A DNA stretch of 64,000 bases from Chryseolinea sp. (GTDB lineage: Bacteria; Bacteroidota; Bacteroidia; Cytophagales; Cyclobacteriaceae): NCBI GenBank assembly GCA_025923195.1, contig JAICGJ010000008.1, positions 16,299-80,298 on the forward strand. Direction: 5' to 3'. A program made the translations under genes and the position numbers. Below the pieces are notes generated by a model that saw only the letters and a program-made list of their open reading frames with translations, was not told the origin of the DNA and did not search any database. This document shows, piece after piece, positions 10,026 to 19,341 of this stretch (positions are counted from its first letter, which is position 1; the number at the start of each line of letters is the position of its first letter).

Positions 10026-11066
10026 TTAGACTGATGTCGACACCGTTGTCTGGTTGGGTATGGTCCGAAACAACCCCGCGATCGAGGAAAGAGATCTCTT
10101 TCTGCTTTTGAAATCGTAAATGTTGGATGTAATCATAATTTCATCAACACCTGTTCTATCTGCGAATGATTGCAATGAATTTTTGATCGTATTCGAGCTT
10201 CCGGTAAAAGTATAGTGCATCATTTGAAGTACAGCTGCTCTTTCCGCCTCCGTCCAGACTTCGTCCATGGATGGAATCGGGGGAGGCAATGGTCTTCGGT
10301 TATTTCGAACCATACCAAGCGCCATCTGATAAAAAGATGTCGCCAAATATTGTGCCTCTTCATCTGTATCAGCAGCGATAACGTTGACGCAGGCCATGGC
10401 GTAGGGTTCTTTGAGGTTTTCGGAAGGTTTGAAATTCGATCTGTACACATCGAGTGCATCCAACAGTAGTCCAGGCGAGAAATGTGAAGCAAACCCAAAA
10501 GGCAATCCGAGCATTGCGGCGAGGGTCGCGCTGTAAGTGCTCGATCCCAGCAGCCAAACAGGCACTTCCGTACCCTGTCCTGGAATTGCTTTTACTTTTG
10601 CCTGCGAATCCGCCGGTCCCAAATAGTTAATTAGCTCTACGACATCATTTGGAAATTCATTGACGTCGCTCTTCAGGGTTCGCCTTAGCGCATAGCTAGT
10701 AACGGGGTCCGTTCCGGGGGCGCGGCCAATACCAAGGTCGATGCGCTCCGGGTATAAAGAGGCAAGCGTTCCGAATTGTTCGGCAATGACCAACGGAGCG
10801 TGGTTCGGAAGCATTATTCCTCCTGATCCCACTCTTATGGTAGATGTACCGTTAGCGACGTATCCGATCAGAACTGCTGTTGCGGCCGAGGCAACACTTT
10901 CAATATTGTGATGTTCCGCGAACCAATAGCGCGTATAGCCCAATTGTTCGGCGTGCTGTGCAAGGGCAAGGCTTCTTTTGAAAGCATCTGCAGCTGACGA
11001 ATCCCCTTGAAGGATCGTTGCGAGATCCAGAACTGAAACCGGTATCTCTGTTAAGTCCTTTTTCAT
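10026..11066 (-). CDS. LLM class flavin-dependent oxidoreductase (bacterial luciferase-like)
   Basis: [70 protein letters not shown]. Confidence 0.94.
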   Translation of the reverse strand: MKKDLTEIPVSVLDLATILQGDSSAADAFKRSLALAQHAEQLGYTRYWFAEHHNIESVASAATAVLIGYVANGTSTIRVGSGGIMLPNHAPLVIAEQFGTLASLYPERIDLGIGRAPGTDPVTSYALRRTLKSDVNEFPNDVVELINYLGPADSQAKVKAIPGQGTEVPVWLLGSSTYSATLAAMLGLPFGFASHFSPGLLLDALDVYRSNFKPSENLKEPYAMACVNVIAADTDEEAQYLATSFYQMALGMVRNNRRPLPPPIPSMDEVWTEAERAAVLQMMHYTFTGSSNTIKNSLQSFADRTGVDEIMITSNIYDFKSRKRSLSSIAGLFRTIPNQTTVSTSV

Positions 11067-11198
11067 GTACCTGATAAATTATTTTCCCGACCCCATGCAA
11101 TACGAGATCAATAACAAAGTAAACGTAGCATTTTGTTCCATTGCGGCTCACTAATAGTCTTACTCTAAAATCGCAATCAAATTCTATAAGCATTCTTC

Positions 11199-11278
11199 TT
11201 CGTGATTCCTTTGTGTCTTCCTGTCTTTGTGGCAAAACGAGATGTTCAAGGCCACAAAAGACCAAAAGAAACTTAAAT
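11199..11278. repeat. inverted pair of octamer-periodic repeats (TTCGTGrTTCCTTTGTGTC family)
   Basis: Left TTCGTGAT TCCTTTGT GTCTTCCT GTCTTTGT GGC; right GCCACAAA AGACCAAA AGAAACTT; arms complementary. Same family at 14955-15042. Confidence 0.65.
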
Positions 11279-11337
11279 GGGAGAAAATACAACTAGACTC
11301 GTTAGTCTGCCCAAGTCCTTTCCCCAGTTCAAGAAGT

Positions 11338-11700
11338 CTATTTCGAAAGGATGAACACCGTTCCCGCGGGATCCATAATCCAGTGCATGTCTTTCGGTAT
11401 CTCCTCGATCTCGTCGCAGGTTTTGACGCCATTCGATTCAAGGTAACGTGTCGCACTTTCAACATCGGGAGTCTTAAGTTCCAACCATACCTCCGAGTGT
11501 GTGTAATTGTCGACACAGTCTAACCACAATGTGTTTGGTCCAAAGTTTACCTCATGTGTTTTTGAAACCGTTGGATTGTTGATCGGCTTTTCTTCAACGC
11601 GCAGTTTCAGAGTATCCCTGTAGAAGGACACGGTTTGTTGATATTTATGTTTTGGGATCTTGATGGCAATATTAATGCCACCGGAAAAATTAGCGCTCAT
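11338..11700 (-). CDS. VOC family protein (glyoxalase/bleomycin resistance-like)
   Basis: INIAIKIPKHKYQQTVSFYRDTLKL, NFGPNTLWLD, EVWLELKTPDVESATRYLESNGV, WIMDPAGTVFIL. Confidence 0.87.
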   Translation of the reverse strand: MSANFSGGINIAIKIPKHKYQQTVSFYRDTLKLRVEEKPINNPTVSKTHEVNFGPNTLWLDCVDNYTHSEVWLELKTPDVESATRYLESNGVKTCDEIEEIPKDMHWIMDPAGTVFILSK

Positions 11701-11856
11701 ATTGCACGGATTTAACGATGAGTTACTCAGTACCTGTAACGATAAACGGCGTATAGTGTTCCCTCTTGTGGTGAGATAACTGAGTCGTACTTTTTAACAT
11801 GTGAAAAGATTTCTGTAATTTTTACGTTCTAATCATTCTCCGCCCGACTAAAATCA

Positions 11857-12573
11857 ATGCGAAATAGTTTATACCTGTTTATTTTTCTGCTGACAATGGG
11901 TGTCCAGTGTGCAGCGCAAGAAATTGCCTCGAATGTTGCCAGGATAAAACAGACAAATGACTTTGAAATATCCGGCGATGGCAAGAATAAAGCATGGGAA
12001 TCGGCAAACTGGGTTACTATGCTCCCTTCAGAAAAAGGTGAGCCAAGGGGAACACGATTTAAAGCGTTGTACTCCGCTACCGGCATGTATTTCCTCTTTT
12101 ACAATAGGGACGAATTGTTGTCGGCAACTATGACCGCTGACTTTGAAAAACTTTGGCTTGAAGATGTAAATGAGCTGTTCATATGGACCGATACTACCGA
12201 GACAATTTATTTTGAGTATCAGATTTCTCCGTTGAACTATGAGCTCGCCATTTTGGTCCCGAATTTTGATGGGAAATTTCTTGGATGGCGACCCTGGCAA
12301 TATGAAGGTGAACGCAAAACAAAACACCTTACAGTCATCGAGGGCGGTGAAAAAAAACCCGGTAGTAAGGTATACGGATGGTACGCGGAATTCTTTATCC
12401 CCTATGCACTCTTAACGCCATTGCGCAACGTTCCGCCAACGAAAGGAAGTGTGTGGAGAGCAAATATGTACCGCATAGATTACGATAATAAGAAAACTTC
12501 GAGATGGCAATGGAGGAAAACTGAAACGAACTTCCATCAGTATACAAGATTCGGAGCGTTGATCTTCGATTAA
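11857..12573 (+). CDS. carbohydrate-binding family 9-like domain protein, secreted
   Basis: Signal peptide; DGKNKAWESANWVTML, GTRFKALYSATGMYFLFYNRD, NELFIWTDTTETIYFEYQISPLNYELA: DOMON/CBM9-like pattern. Confidence 0.78.
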   Translation: MRNSLYLFIFLLTMGVQCAAQEIASNVARIKQTNDFEISGDGKNKAWESANWVTMLPSEKGEPRGTRFKALYSATGMYFLFYNRDELLSATMTADFEKLWLEDVNELFIWTDTTETIYFEYQISPLNYELAILVPNFDGKFLGWRPWQYEGERKTKHLTVIEGGEKKPGSKVYGWYAEFFIPYALLTPLRNVPPTKGSVWRANMYRIDYDNKKTSRWQWRKTETNFHQYTRFGALIFD

Positions 12574-12917
12574 CGGTCTTGGTACGGTTAGTTCGTCATT
12601 GCGCACCATACGGCCGGCGATCACCAGCGCTGATGTTTATGATTAAGAATATTCCGCTTGGGTATTGGGGATGACACAAAATCGGACCCTGCTGCCGTTG
12701 GCTTTTTACCCTGCGGGAAAGGTGAATGGAAGGTATAACGTATAATAGGAGAAGCTGAAAAAAGCTGTATTGTATTACAATTGTTGCTAGCAGGAGAAAT
12801 ACTTTAAGCAAGGGTTAACATTCTTTAGCATGCCTGGTTAAAATTCAAATGATCGTTCGACTGAAGTTTACTTTTCAGTTTGTCTTGCTATTGAAAATTT
12901 TAAGTTGACCACTACCT

Positions 12918-13367
12918 ATGGAAGAAGTGCAACGAGATCCGTCGCTATTACCTCTCAGTTTCCTGATCGGGAACTGGCAAACAGAAGGTGAAGTTTTGGG
13001 AACTTCAAATTCGCATGAGCTGAAAATAAAAGGGACCGATAGTTACGAATGGTCACTGGATGGAAAATTCATCATGCATAAAGCTAGTGTTATGATGGGA
13101 GATGTCCCTACAGAAGTTATTGAGTTCATAGGTTCTCATGAAACAAAGAAAGATACGTATGAGCTGCGGTCCTTTGACAATTCCGGCGTATTCACAACCA
13201 TGCTGGGATCCATGAATAGCGGGGATTTTTTGATCACAGGAGGTAACATGCGGTCTAAGCTGACTCCGCATAGGGAGGGGGGCAGCATGAACGCTCATTG
13301 GGAACGATCAGACGACGGGAAAAATTGGGTTCCGTGGATGAATTTAGCGTTTAAAAAAGTCAGTTGA
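12918..13367 (+). CDS. DUF1579-like small beta protein
   Basis: LSFLIGNWQTEGEVLG...GKFIMHK...WERSDDGKNWVPWMNLAFKK, heme-binding/DUF1579-type pattern. Confidence 0.7.
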   Translation: MEEVQRDPSLLPLSFLIGNWQTEGEVLGTSNSHELKIKGTDSYEWSLDGKFIMHKASVMMGDVPTEVIEFIGSHETKKDTYELRSFDNSGVFTTMLGSMNSGDFLITGGNMRSKLTPHREGGSMNAHWERSDDGKNWVPWMNLAFKKVS

Positions 13368-13548
13368 GGATCGTGCATGCAAAACCTCATTTTTTCGCTA
13401 TCTGATACAACTGCGATTTGATAAAAACCGTTGTTAAAAAAATAAACTAATCACACTAGTTTCAGGTTTATGAATCTAGTTAATTAGGAACCCAATATTG
13501 ACAATCCAAAAAACACGCTGGGTTTAGAACGCTTAATCATTTAGAAGA

Positions 13549-14286
13549 ATGTGTTACCACAAGAGCTTAACAAAGGCAATCGATTATTTATCAGATTACT
13601 ATTCAGCAACGTATGACCAGGTGATGGAAGAAGTATATTCTAAGCACTATCATGAAAATGGTTTCGATTTTTTACCAACACCCATTGTAACAACCGGGAA
13701 GCCCAAAGAACTCCAGATGATGAATTGGGGTCTGGTGCCGTGGTGGACGAAAGCAGGACCGGAAGCACTGAGAATCAGAGTGCAGACATTGAATTGCATT
13801 TCCGAGGAAATGTTTGAAAAGCCTGCGTTTAAGGATGCGGCAAAGGAGGGGAAAAGATGCCTGATACCCTGTACCGGTTTTTTTGAATGGCGATGGATGG
13901 ATGAGAAGGGTAAAATGAAAGTGCCTTATTATATCCGGATCAAGGACCAGGAACTATTCTCTATCGCTGGTTTGTATTCACGATGGAAAGACAGATCAAA
14001 TGACCAATACTATTACAGCTATACCGTGCTAACGACGAGGGCAAATCCTTTAATGGAAAAGATCCATAACAGCAAAAAACGAATGCCTGTGATTTTGCCC
14101 CGGGAATATGAAAAGGATTGGTTAAACCCCAATCTTACCCATGATGACGTTCTTGCTCTATGCCAACCGTTGGATAACTCCAGGATGGAAAGTTATACAA
14201 TCAGCAAATTGATTACCAACAAGAAAGAAGAGACAGACGTTCCTCAGGTGCTTGAGCCGGCAATTTATGAAGAGGTAAAAGATTAG
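13549..14286 (+). CDS. SOS response-associated peptidase (SRAP; YedK/HMCES family)
   Basis: Starts MCYHKSL (catalytic Cys2); MNWGLVPWW, NCISEEMFEKPAFKDAAKEGKRCLIPCTGFFEW, TTRANPLMEKIHNSKKRMPVIL. Confidence 0.96.
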   Translation: MCYHKSLTKAIDYLSDYYSATYDQVMEEVYSKHYHENGFDFLPTPIVTTGKPKELQMMNWGLVPWWTKAGPEALRIRVQTLNCISEEMFEKPAFKDAAKEGKRCLIPCTGFFEWRWMDEKGKMKVPYYIRIKDQELFSIAGLYSRWKDRSNDQYYYSYTVLTTRANPLMEKIHNSKKRMPVILPREYEKDWLNPNLTHDDVLALCQPLDNSRMESYTISKLITNKKEETDVPQVLEPAIYEEVKD

Positions 14287-14291
14287 ATCCT

Positions 14292-14639
14292 ATGGCTGCA
14301 CCAAATCTTGTAAGCAAAGCAATAGTCGTGAAGTATGTAAAAGAATCCTTCGACAAGGAGGATATTGACAAGGTATGGAATTATCTCGGCAAGAAATTTG
14401 GATTTAATATTCCAGCATGGAAAAAAGATTTCGAGTCCTCTTTCTTGTTGTCGAAAAGAGATAAGTCGATCCAGGACCAATTCATGGAATTCGGCAAGAA
14501 GAAGATCGAGCCCATACTAAATGATATCCTTTACCGAAGGCGTTATCCGACCTGGATTACATTATTGTCATTTCTATTAAATGATAAGATCGAAGTTCTG
14601 AAAAAACGCGATCGTTATTTTAAGGAAAGGTATAAATAG
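14292..14639 (+). CDS. hypothetical protein, 5 bp downstream of the SRAP gene
   Basis: 115-aa ATG ORF with protein-like composition, starting just after the SRAP stop codon. Confidence 0.6.
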   Translation: MAAPNLVSKAIVVKYVKESFDKEDIDKVWNYLGKKFGFNIPAWKKDFESSFLLSKRDKSIQDQFMEFGKKKIEPILNDILYRRRYPTWITLLSFLLNDKIEVLKKRDRYFKERYK

Positions 14640-14705
14640 GCCTTAGGCCCGGTGTGTTTCTAACGAACATTTTTTGAAATGGATTATCGCACGAATTCAG
14701 ACATA

Positions 14706-15160
14706 AGGAGGCTCCTATGGAGCCAAGGTGAACATACTTAGTCGTCCTATAAACAGGTGGCTCCTACGGAGCCCAATAATCCAATAAAGTAGATAGCTTT
14801 TCGTCGAATTGCATGAGGGTGCTACGCTTAATAAGCGTCGAATCTCTAGAGAGGAATTCTAGCCGGGTCGTCACGATTTAATTTCGCAACAACATGCCCT
14901 GCGGCTGACTAAAAAGTCGAGCTGTAATTCTCCAATAATATTTTATTTGGAGCTCCTTAGTGGTTCTTGGTGTCTTTAGGCTTGGTGGATTTGAACACCT
15001 CAAGTTGCCACAGAGGCACGAGGACACAAAGGAACCACGAAGTAAAATTCTAGCTGATTGGGTGACGATTAAATTTTTCACGACATGACTGGGCTCCGTA
15101 GGAGCCCCCTGTTTATAGACATGATTAGACGCATGATCCGGGCTCCGTAGGAGCCTCCTA
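14706..15160. repeat. nested inverted-repeat mosaic built from GGCTCCTAYGGAGCC palindromes plus a central octamer hairpin
   Basis: Palindromes at 14710-14724, within 14744-14775 and 15090-15120, and at 15141-15155. The outer and inner pairs are inverted relative to each other; central inverted arms lie at 14956-14990 and 15007-15042. Confidence 0.8.
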
Positions 15161-15450
15161 GATTTTTTAAAACATAGCAGAACTATTTCCGTGTAGAAAA
15201 TTCTCATCCCATTCATTTCACCAATTTGTTGGTGATCGTGCTTGTGGATGATTAGACGAGAACAGGGAAGAGCTCACTTTTTCAGTCAGTCTGGATAGGT
15301 TTTTTCATTATTATTTAATTTGTATTAGTCTGGTAAAACGTTAGATCCTTAAGACCACCATGAAGTTACGTGAACTTGACAAAGCCGACCTGGAACTAGC
15401 GGCTTCACAGAGATTTATTTATATTCGTTTTTCACTGCTCGAGACCATTC

Positions 15451-16338
15451 ATGGAAGTTGCCAACACATATGATTTTACGGTAACCCATCCCGATCATTT
15501 CAAACAGCTCGCTGCAAAGGACATGCTCTTTGCTTTTTATAAGTGCCCGCAGCTTGATAAACATGTTAAGCTGTTCACTCATTATAACGAAATAGTCTAT
15601 ACGCTGAGGGGCAGAAAAACATTGCATCATGGCGGAAAATCCTGGGACCTCACTGACAATGAGGCTATGTTCATCCGTAGAACGGCGTATAGTCAGCAAA
15701 TGCATCATATGATTGGCTGGGAGGTACTGGCCTTTTACTTCCAGGATGATTTTCTAAGAAATGCATTCATGGAACTTAGACAGTATTTACCGCTTTCGCA
15801 CCTCCCAGCGCCACCCACAGACATGCTCATCGAAATAAAAGTCAGTGACACAACCCGTGCTTTTTTTTATGGAATCATCCCATACTTTTCGCAAAAGATT
15901 CCTCCGGCTGAAAACCTACTTGAATTGAAATTTAAGGAACTCCTTTTTAACCTGCTTACAGATCCAGCCAATATTAATTTCCTATCGTATGTTAACAGCA
16001 TCTCCGATCAGGTAAAAACACCCTTATGGGAAGTAATGGAGGCTAACTATATGTTCAATCTTTCAATTCCTGACTTCGCACGCATTGCCCAGCGGAGCGT
16101 TGCGGTATTTAAACGGGAGTTCTATGGGTATTATCAAACAACGCCTGGCAGATGGCTAACGCGAAAGCGGCTTGAAAGCGCCAGACATCTTTTAGATAAA
16201 AGCAAGAAAAACATTGGGGAAATCAGTGCTGAAAGTGGATTTGAGAATGCCAGTCATTTCAGCCGCATATTCAAGGAAAATTATGGTGTATCCCCCCTTC
16301 AATATCGAAAGAAACAAACGCAGTTGATTTTTGATTGA
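15451..16338 (+). CDS. AraC family transcriptional regulator
   Basis: C-terminal double HTH: SIPDFARIAQRSVAVFKREFYGYYQTTPGRWLTRKRLESARHLL...IGEISAESGFENASHFSRIFKENYGVSPLQYRKK. Confidence 0.94.
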   Translation: MEVANTYDFTVTHPDHFKQLAAKDMLFAFYKCPQLDKHVKLFTHYNEIVYTLRGRKTLHHGGKSWDLTDNEAMFIRRTAYSQQMHHMIGWEVLAFYFQDDFLRNAFMELRQYLPLSHLPAPPTDMLIEIKVSDTTRAFFYGIIPYFSQKIPPAENLLELKFKELLFNLLTDPANINFLSYVNSISDQVKTPLWEVMEANYMFNLSIPDFARIAQRSVAVFKREFYGYYQTTPGRWLTRKRLESARHLLDKSKKNIGEISAESGFENASHFSRIFKENYGVSPLQYRKKQTQLIFD

Positions 16339-16492
16339 TCTCGATTGAATTATAATTCTTGGCCGTGGAAATTATCTTCCCTCTTTCACTGCCCTTAAAG
16401 TAAAAAGTTTGAACGTTTAAGAAAACATTACCGTCCTGCAGAAACGTAACTTCAACTCACTGACAAATTAATCATTTCAAACAAATTTTGCT

Positions 16493-16849
16493 ATGAAACA
16501 CATATGCATGACAGTACTATGCTTTTTTGCAATTTTGGTATCTGGAAAAAGCCAGACGTTAAGTGTCCCCGGCGATACGATCAGGGTCATACTTGAGAAT
16601 GAAAAGCTCATCGTCACTGAATATTCGAGTACACCCGGTAAAGACATTTGCGGAAAGGGTAAACATTATCACAATCCCCACCTATCGATCCTGCTGACGG
16701 ATGCAAAAGCGACCCTAATCGCCTCAGACGGAAAAACGCAGGATTTTGACATGAAAGCGGGAACAACGTTCTGGAGTGAAGCTGAAACCCATGTGGTGAT
16801 CAACGGGGGCACTAAGCCTGCGAAGGTATACATTGTTGAAGTGAAATAA
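16493..16849 (+). CDS. secreted cupin-like protein
   Basis: Signal peptide; KHYHNPHLSILLTDAKATL...WSEAETHVVINGGTKPAKVYIVEVK, small beta-barrel pattern. Confidence 0.75.
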   Translation: MKHICMTVLCFFAILVSGKSQTLSVPGDTIRVILENEKLIVTEYSSTPGKDICGKGKHYHNPHLSILLTDAKATLIASDGKTQDFDMKAGTTFWSEAETHVVINGGTKPAKVYIVEVK

Positions 16850-16896
16850 CGTTCAAGTTAAGTTTGAGGCGGGTGAAGTGGTTTCGACTTAAGCAG

Positions 16897-16991
16897 ACAG
16901 CTCACAGCCTACAGCACACAGATTTTCTGACTATCCTCTGGCGCAGACATTAGTGAAAAAGGGTCTGTAAGCTGTACGCTTTCGCTGTAAC
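16897..16991. repeat. paired inverted heptamer arrays (ACAGCNN / NNGCTGT)
   Basis: Left ACAGCTC ACAGCCT ACAGCAC ACAGATT (16897-16924); right CTGTAAG CTGTACG CTTTCG CTGTAAC (16965-16991). Confidence 0.65.
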
Positions 16992-17070
16992 CAGGAATAG
17001 CTTCCAGCATGAAAAGGATTACCTTAAACCTTAAACATCTCTGCAGCGTTCAAAGAAAAACACTGACGTT

Positions 17071-17640
17071 ATGCAAACCAACATTTTGTGGACGGGCCGT
17101 GAGTATTATTCTCTGGAGAATTGTCTAGTCAAGACCAACGATTCGGGCTCTGAAATTAATTCAGTAATTATCGGTCAATACGAAGAAAAGATTTATCGTG
17201 TAGAATATCGAATAAAAACCAACCCTGCGTGGGAAACCCTTCTTGTTGAACTGCATGCCCGCCATAGCAATCGTCAACAAGATTATATATTTAAGGGAGA
17301 TGGAAAGGGAAACTGGATGGTTAATGGTAAACATGCCATTGCTTTTAACGGTTGCATTGACATCGATATCCCCTTAACACCGTTCACCAATACATTGCCT
17401 ATCGAAAGACTTCGACTTTCGAAAAACGAGGAGCGCCAGATTAAAGTAATCTACTTCGATATATTGGAAAACCATATCCGCCCCGTTACCCAGAAATACG
17501 TTTGCTTGTCGAAGACCCAATTTCATTACGAAAACATTCCTAATGATTTCGAAGCAACCATTGAAGTCGACAATTTGGGACTCGTAGTTGACTACCCATC
17601 CCTTTTCGTAAGAACTGCCGCGCTCGCAGCTTCCTACTGA
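17071..17640 (+). CDS. putative glycolipid-binding domain protein
   Basis: ILWTGREYYSLENCLV...IIGQYEEKIYRVEYRIKTNPAWETLLVEL...WMVNGKHAIAFNGCIDIDIPLTPFTNTLPIERL matches the putative glycolipid-binding family pattern. Confidence 0.85.
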   Translation: MQTNILWTGREYYSLENCLVKTNDSGSEINSVIIGQYEEKIYRVEYRIKTNPAWETLLVELHARHSNRQQDYIFKGDGKGNWMVNGKHAIAFNGCIDIDIPLTPFTNTLPIERLRLSKNEERQIKVIYFDILENHIRPVTQKYVCLSKTQFHYENIPNDFEATIEVDNLGLVVDYPSLFVRTAALAASY

Positions 17641-17724
17641 CAAAAATTTTCATCAGCCATCGAAAAGACGGACTGCCAGCCGCAAGTCTCATGATCAGCG
17701 ACTCAGCGTCATTGGCGATCTGCG

Positions 17725-18018
17725 TCACCAGACTTGATAAATCTCTCGAGATCCCGTCAGGTACATATCCTGATAGCCGGCCATTGCCTCTTCCATCTTC
17801 TTCATTTCTTCGGTGTTTTCCTTGTACTTTTCCCAACTCTTTTCATAGGCGGAGAGACCCTCATATTTACTGACAACCACCACCTTGTTGAACTGTCCAG
17901 TCATATCGGTCATGACGTTAACCAGTTCGCCGGAACTGCCCATAGCAGCTTTTAACTTTTTTGCAAGCTTGGAAGCATTCCCTGGCTTGCAGATGAAAAT
18001 GTCGTGAATAATGATCAT
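17725..18018 (-). CDS. small dimeric alpha/beta-barrel (ABM/NIPSNAP-like) protein
   Basis: 97 aa, MIIIHDIFICKPGNASKLAKKLKAAM...VSKYEGLSAYEKSWEKYKE; 38 bp downstream of the DUF1989 gene, same strand. Confidence 0.62.
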   Translation of the reverse strand: MIIIHDIFICKPGNASKLAKKLKAAMGSSGELVNVMTDMTGQFNKVVVVSKYEGLSAYEKSWEKYKENTEEMKKMEEAMAGYQDMYLTGSREIYQVW

Positions 18019-18056
18019 AGGAGTGTTCTTTATAATTTTAAGTACGTGAATAAGGT

Positions 18057-18671
18057 TTATAGGTTAGGGGTTAATTTCGGACTTTTTTGGTCCTCCAGTA
18101 TTTCGAAACCAATTGGTTTATAGGAAAAGTTATTGCTCATGCCTGCGGAACATGCAGTCATCCCCACAATTAAATCCATTCGTGCATGAAGAATAACAAG
18201 ATCTCCCGCTTTACTTTTCGGGGGAAGTACAGATAATTTACCGGTGGCACCATTAACATCAACATTCATAAAAATATTGAAGCATGTGGGGATAGCGTCG
18301 CCAGGGATGCCAAACTCTGCCAGGGCGTGCTTTAAATTTCCAAAGCAACCGTGATGAGGTTCCGTATGACCGTATGTGATCCTGAACATTTCTGCGCTGC
18401 AGGGTGCCAGCAAAAAATCATGGCGACGGACGGTGTCCTCAATTATTTCGAACATCACATTGCTGCGATTTGAATAAAATAAACTCCCGGTACTAAGAAA
18501 CAGCGTTTCCGCGTAATCCAATGTTCGTCCAGACGACAGATGCTCGTTCTTATCATTAAGGTTATAACAAACAAAATCCGACACCTGCTCTCCCTGTACA
18601 TCAAGTACTTTGAGGTGATTTCCTTTGCGTAAAACAAATGCCACTCCGGAGCGGGGAGGAATGATGTTCAT
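18057..18671 (-). CDS. DUF1989 / urea carboxylase-associated (UAAP/CgdAB-like) family protein
   Basis: IIPPRSGVAFVLRKGNHLKVLDVQGEQVSDFVCYN...RRHDFLLAPCSAEMF...HHGCFGNLKHAL...IPTCFNIFMNVDV. ATG at 18671 preferred over the longer ORF start. Confidence 0.86.
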   Translation of the reverse strand: MNIIPPRSGVAFVLRKGNHLKVLDVQGEQVSDFVCYNLNDKNEHLSSGRTLDYAETLFLSTGSLFYSNRSNVMFEIIEDTVRRHDFLLAPCSAEMFRITYGHTEPHHGCFGNLKHALAEFGIPGDAIPTCFNIFMNVDVNGATGKLSVLPPKSKAGDLVILHARMDLIVGMTACSAGMSNNFSYKPIGFEILEDQKSPKLTPNL

Positions 18672-18681
18672 AAGTGCAAAA

Positions 18682-19341
18682 TTAATGTGACAACGGACAA
18701 GTCCAGCTGGAATCATGACGCATACCACTGTATTGATTCACCTCGGACGAGTTTCCGAAATCATCCAGCATGGGATTGACTGATCCTGAATAAAAAACGT
18801 CCCGCTTACGCACTATTTCTTTCATTTTGTCGTACCGTTTAAGCCTTCTTAGCTTTTCGAACTCAGCGTGTGGATTAAATATCAATGCCGGATATTTAAA
18901 CCTTCGAGACTTTCTTTCGCTCCCGGGATGAATCCCCACAATAAAAAACGCTTCTTCTTTCAAGCTAAAACTATACCTTGCTGAGGACGGATCGTCGTCA
19001 ACGCGGGGGTCGTGAGTATACCTAACCTTATCCAATGCTGAAAGGCCCGTTAGCCTTTGCCAAAGCAACTGGTCGAACACTTTCTCATCAATATGTAATG
19101 GCTCTTTGAAAATAACGGCAGCGCTATGGTAAGAATTGCCCGCTGATCGGTAGTTATCAACAAAATCATACATGAAATTCAATATTTGGGAATCATGAAC
19201 AGGACACGCCATATGACCTATTACAATACTTTTGATATGCCCCCTGGCGAGGGCCGCTTTGGCCGCAACACAAGGAAATCCTTTCTGACTAAGAAAATTC
19301 CAATATTCCTTTATGATGTCGTCATCTGGATTCATAGGCAT
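18682..19341 (-). CDS. YqcI/YcgG family protein (putative heme-dependent N-oxygenase)
   Basis: FLSQKGFPCVAAKAALARGHIKSIVIGHMACP...LWQRLTGLSALD...YSFSLKEEAFFIVGIHPGSERKSRRFKYPALIFNPHAEFEKLR matches the YqcI/YcgG pattern. Confidence 0.85.
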   Translation of the reverse strand: MPMNPDDDIIKEYWNFLSQKGFPCVAAKAALARGHIKSIVIGHMACPVHDSQILNFMYDFVDNYRSAGNSYHSAAVIFKEPLHIDEKVFDQLLWQRLTGLSALDKVRYTHDPRVDDDPSSARYSFSLKEEAFFIVGIHPGSERKSRRFKYPALIFNPHAEFEKLRRLKRYDKMKEIVRKRDVFYSGSVNPMLDDFGNSSEVNQYSGMRHDSSWTCPLSH

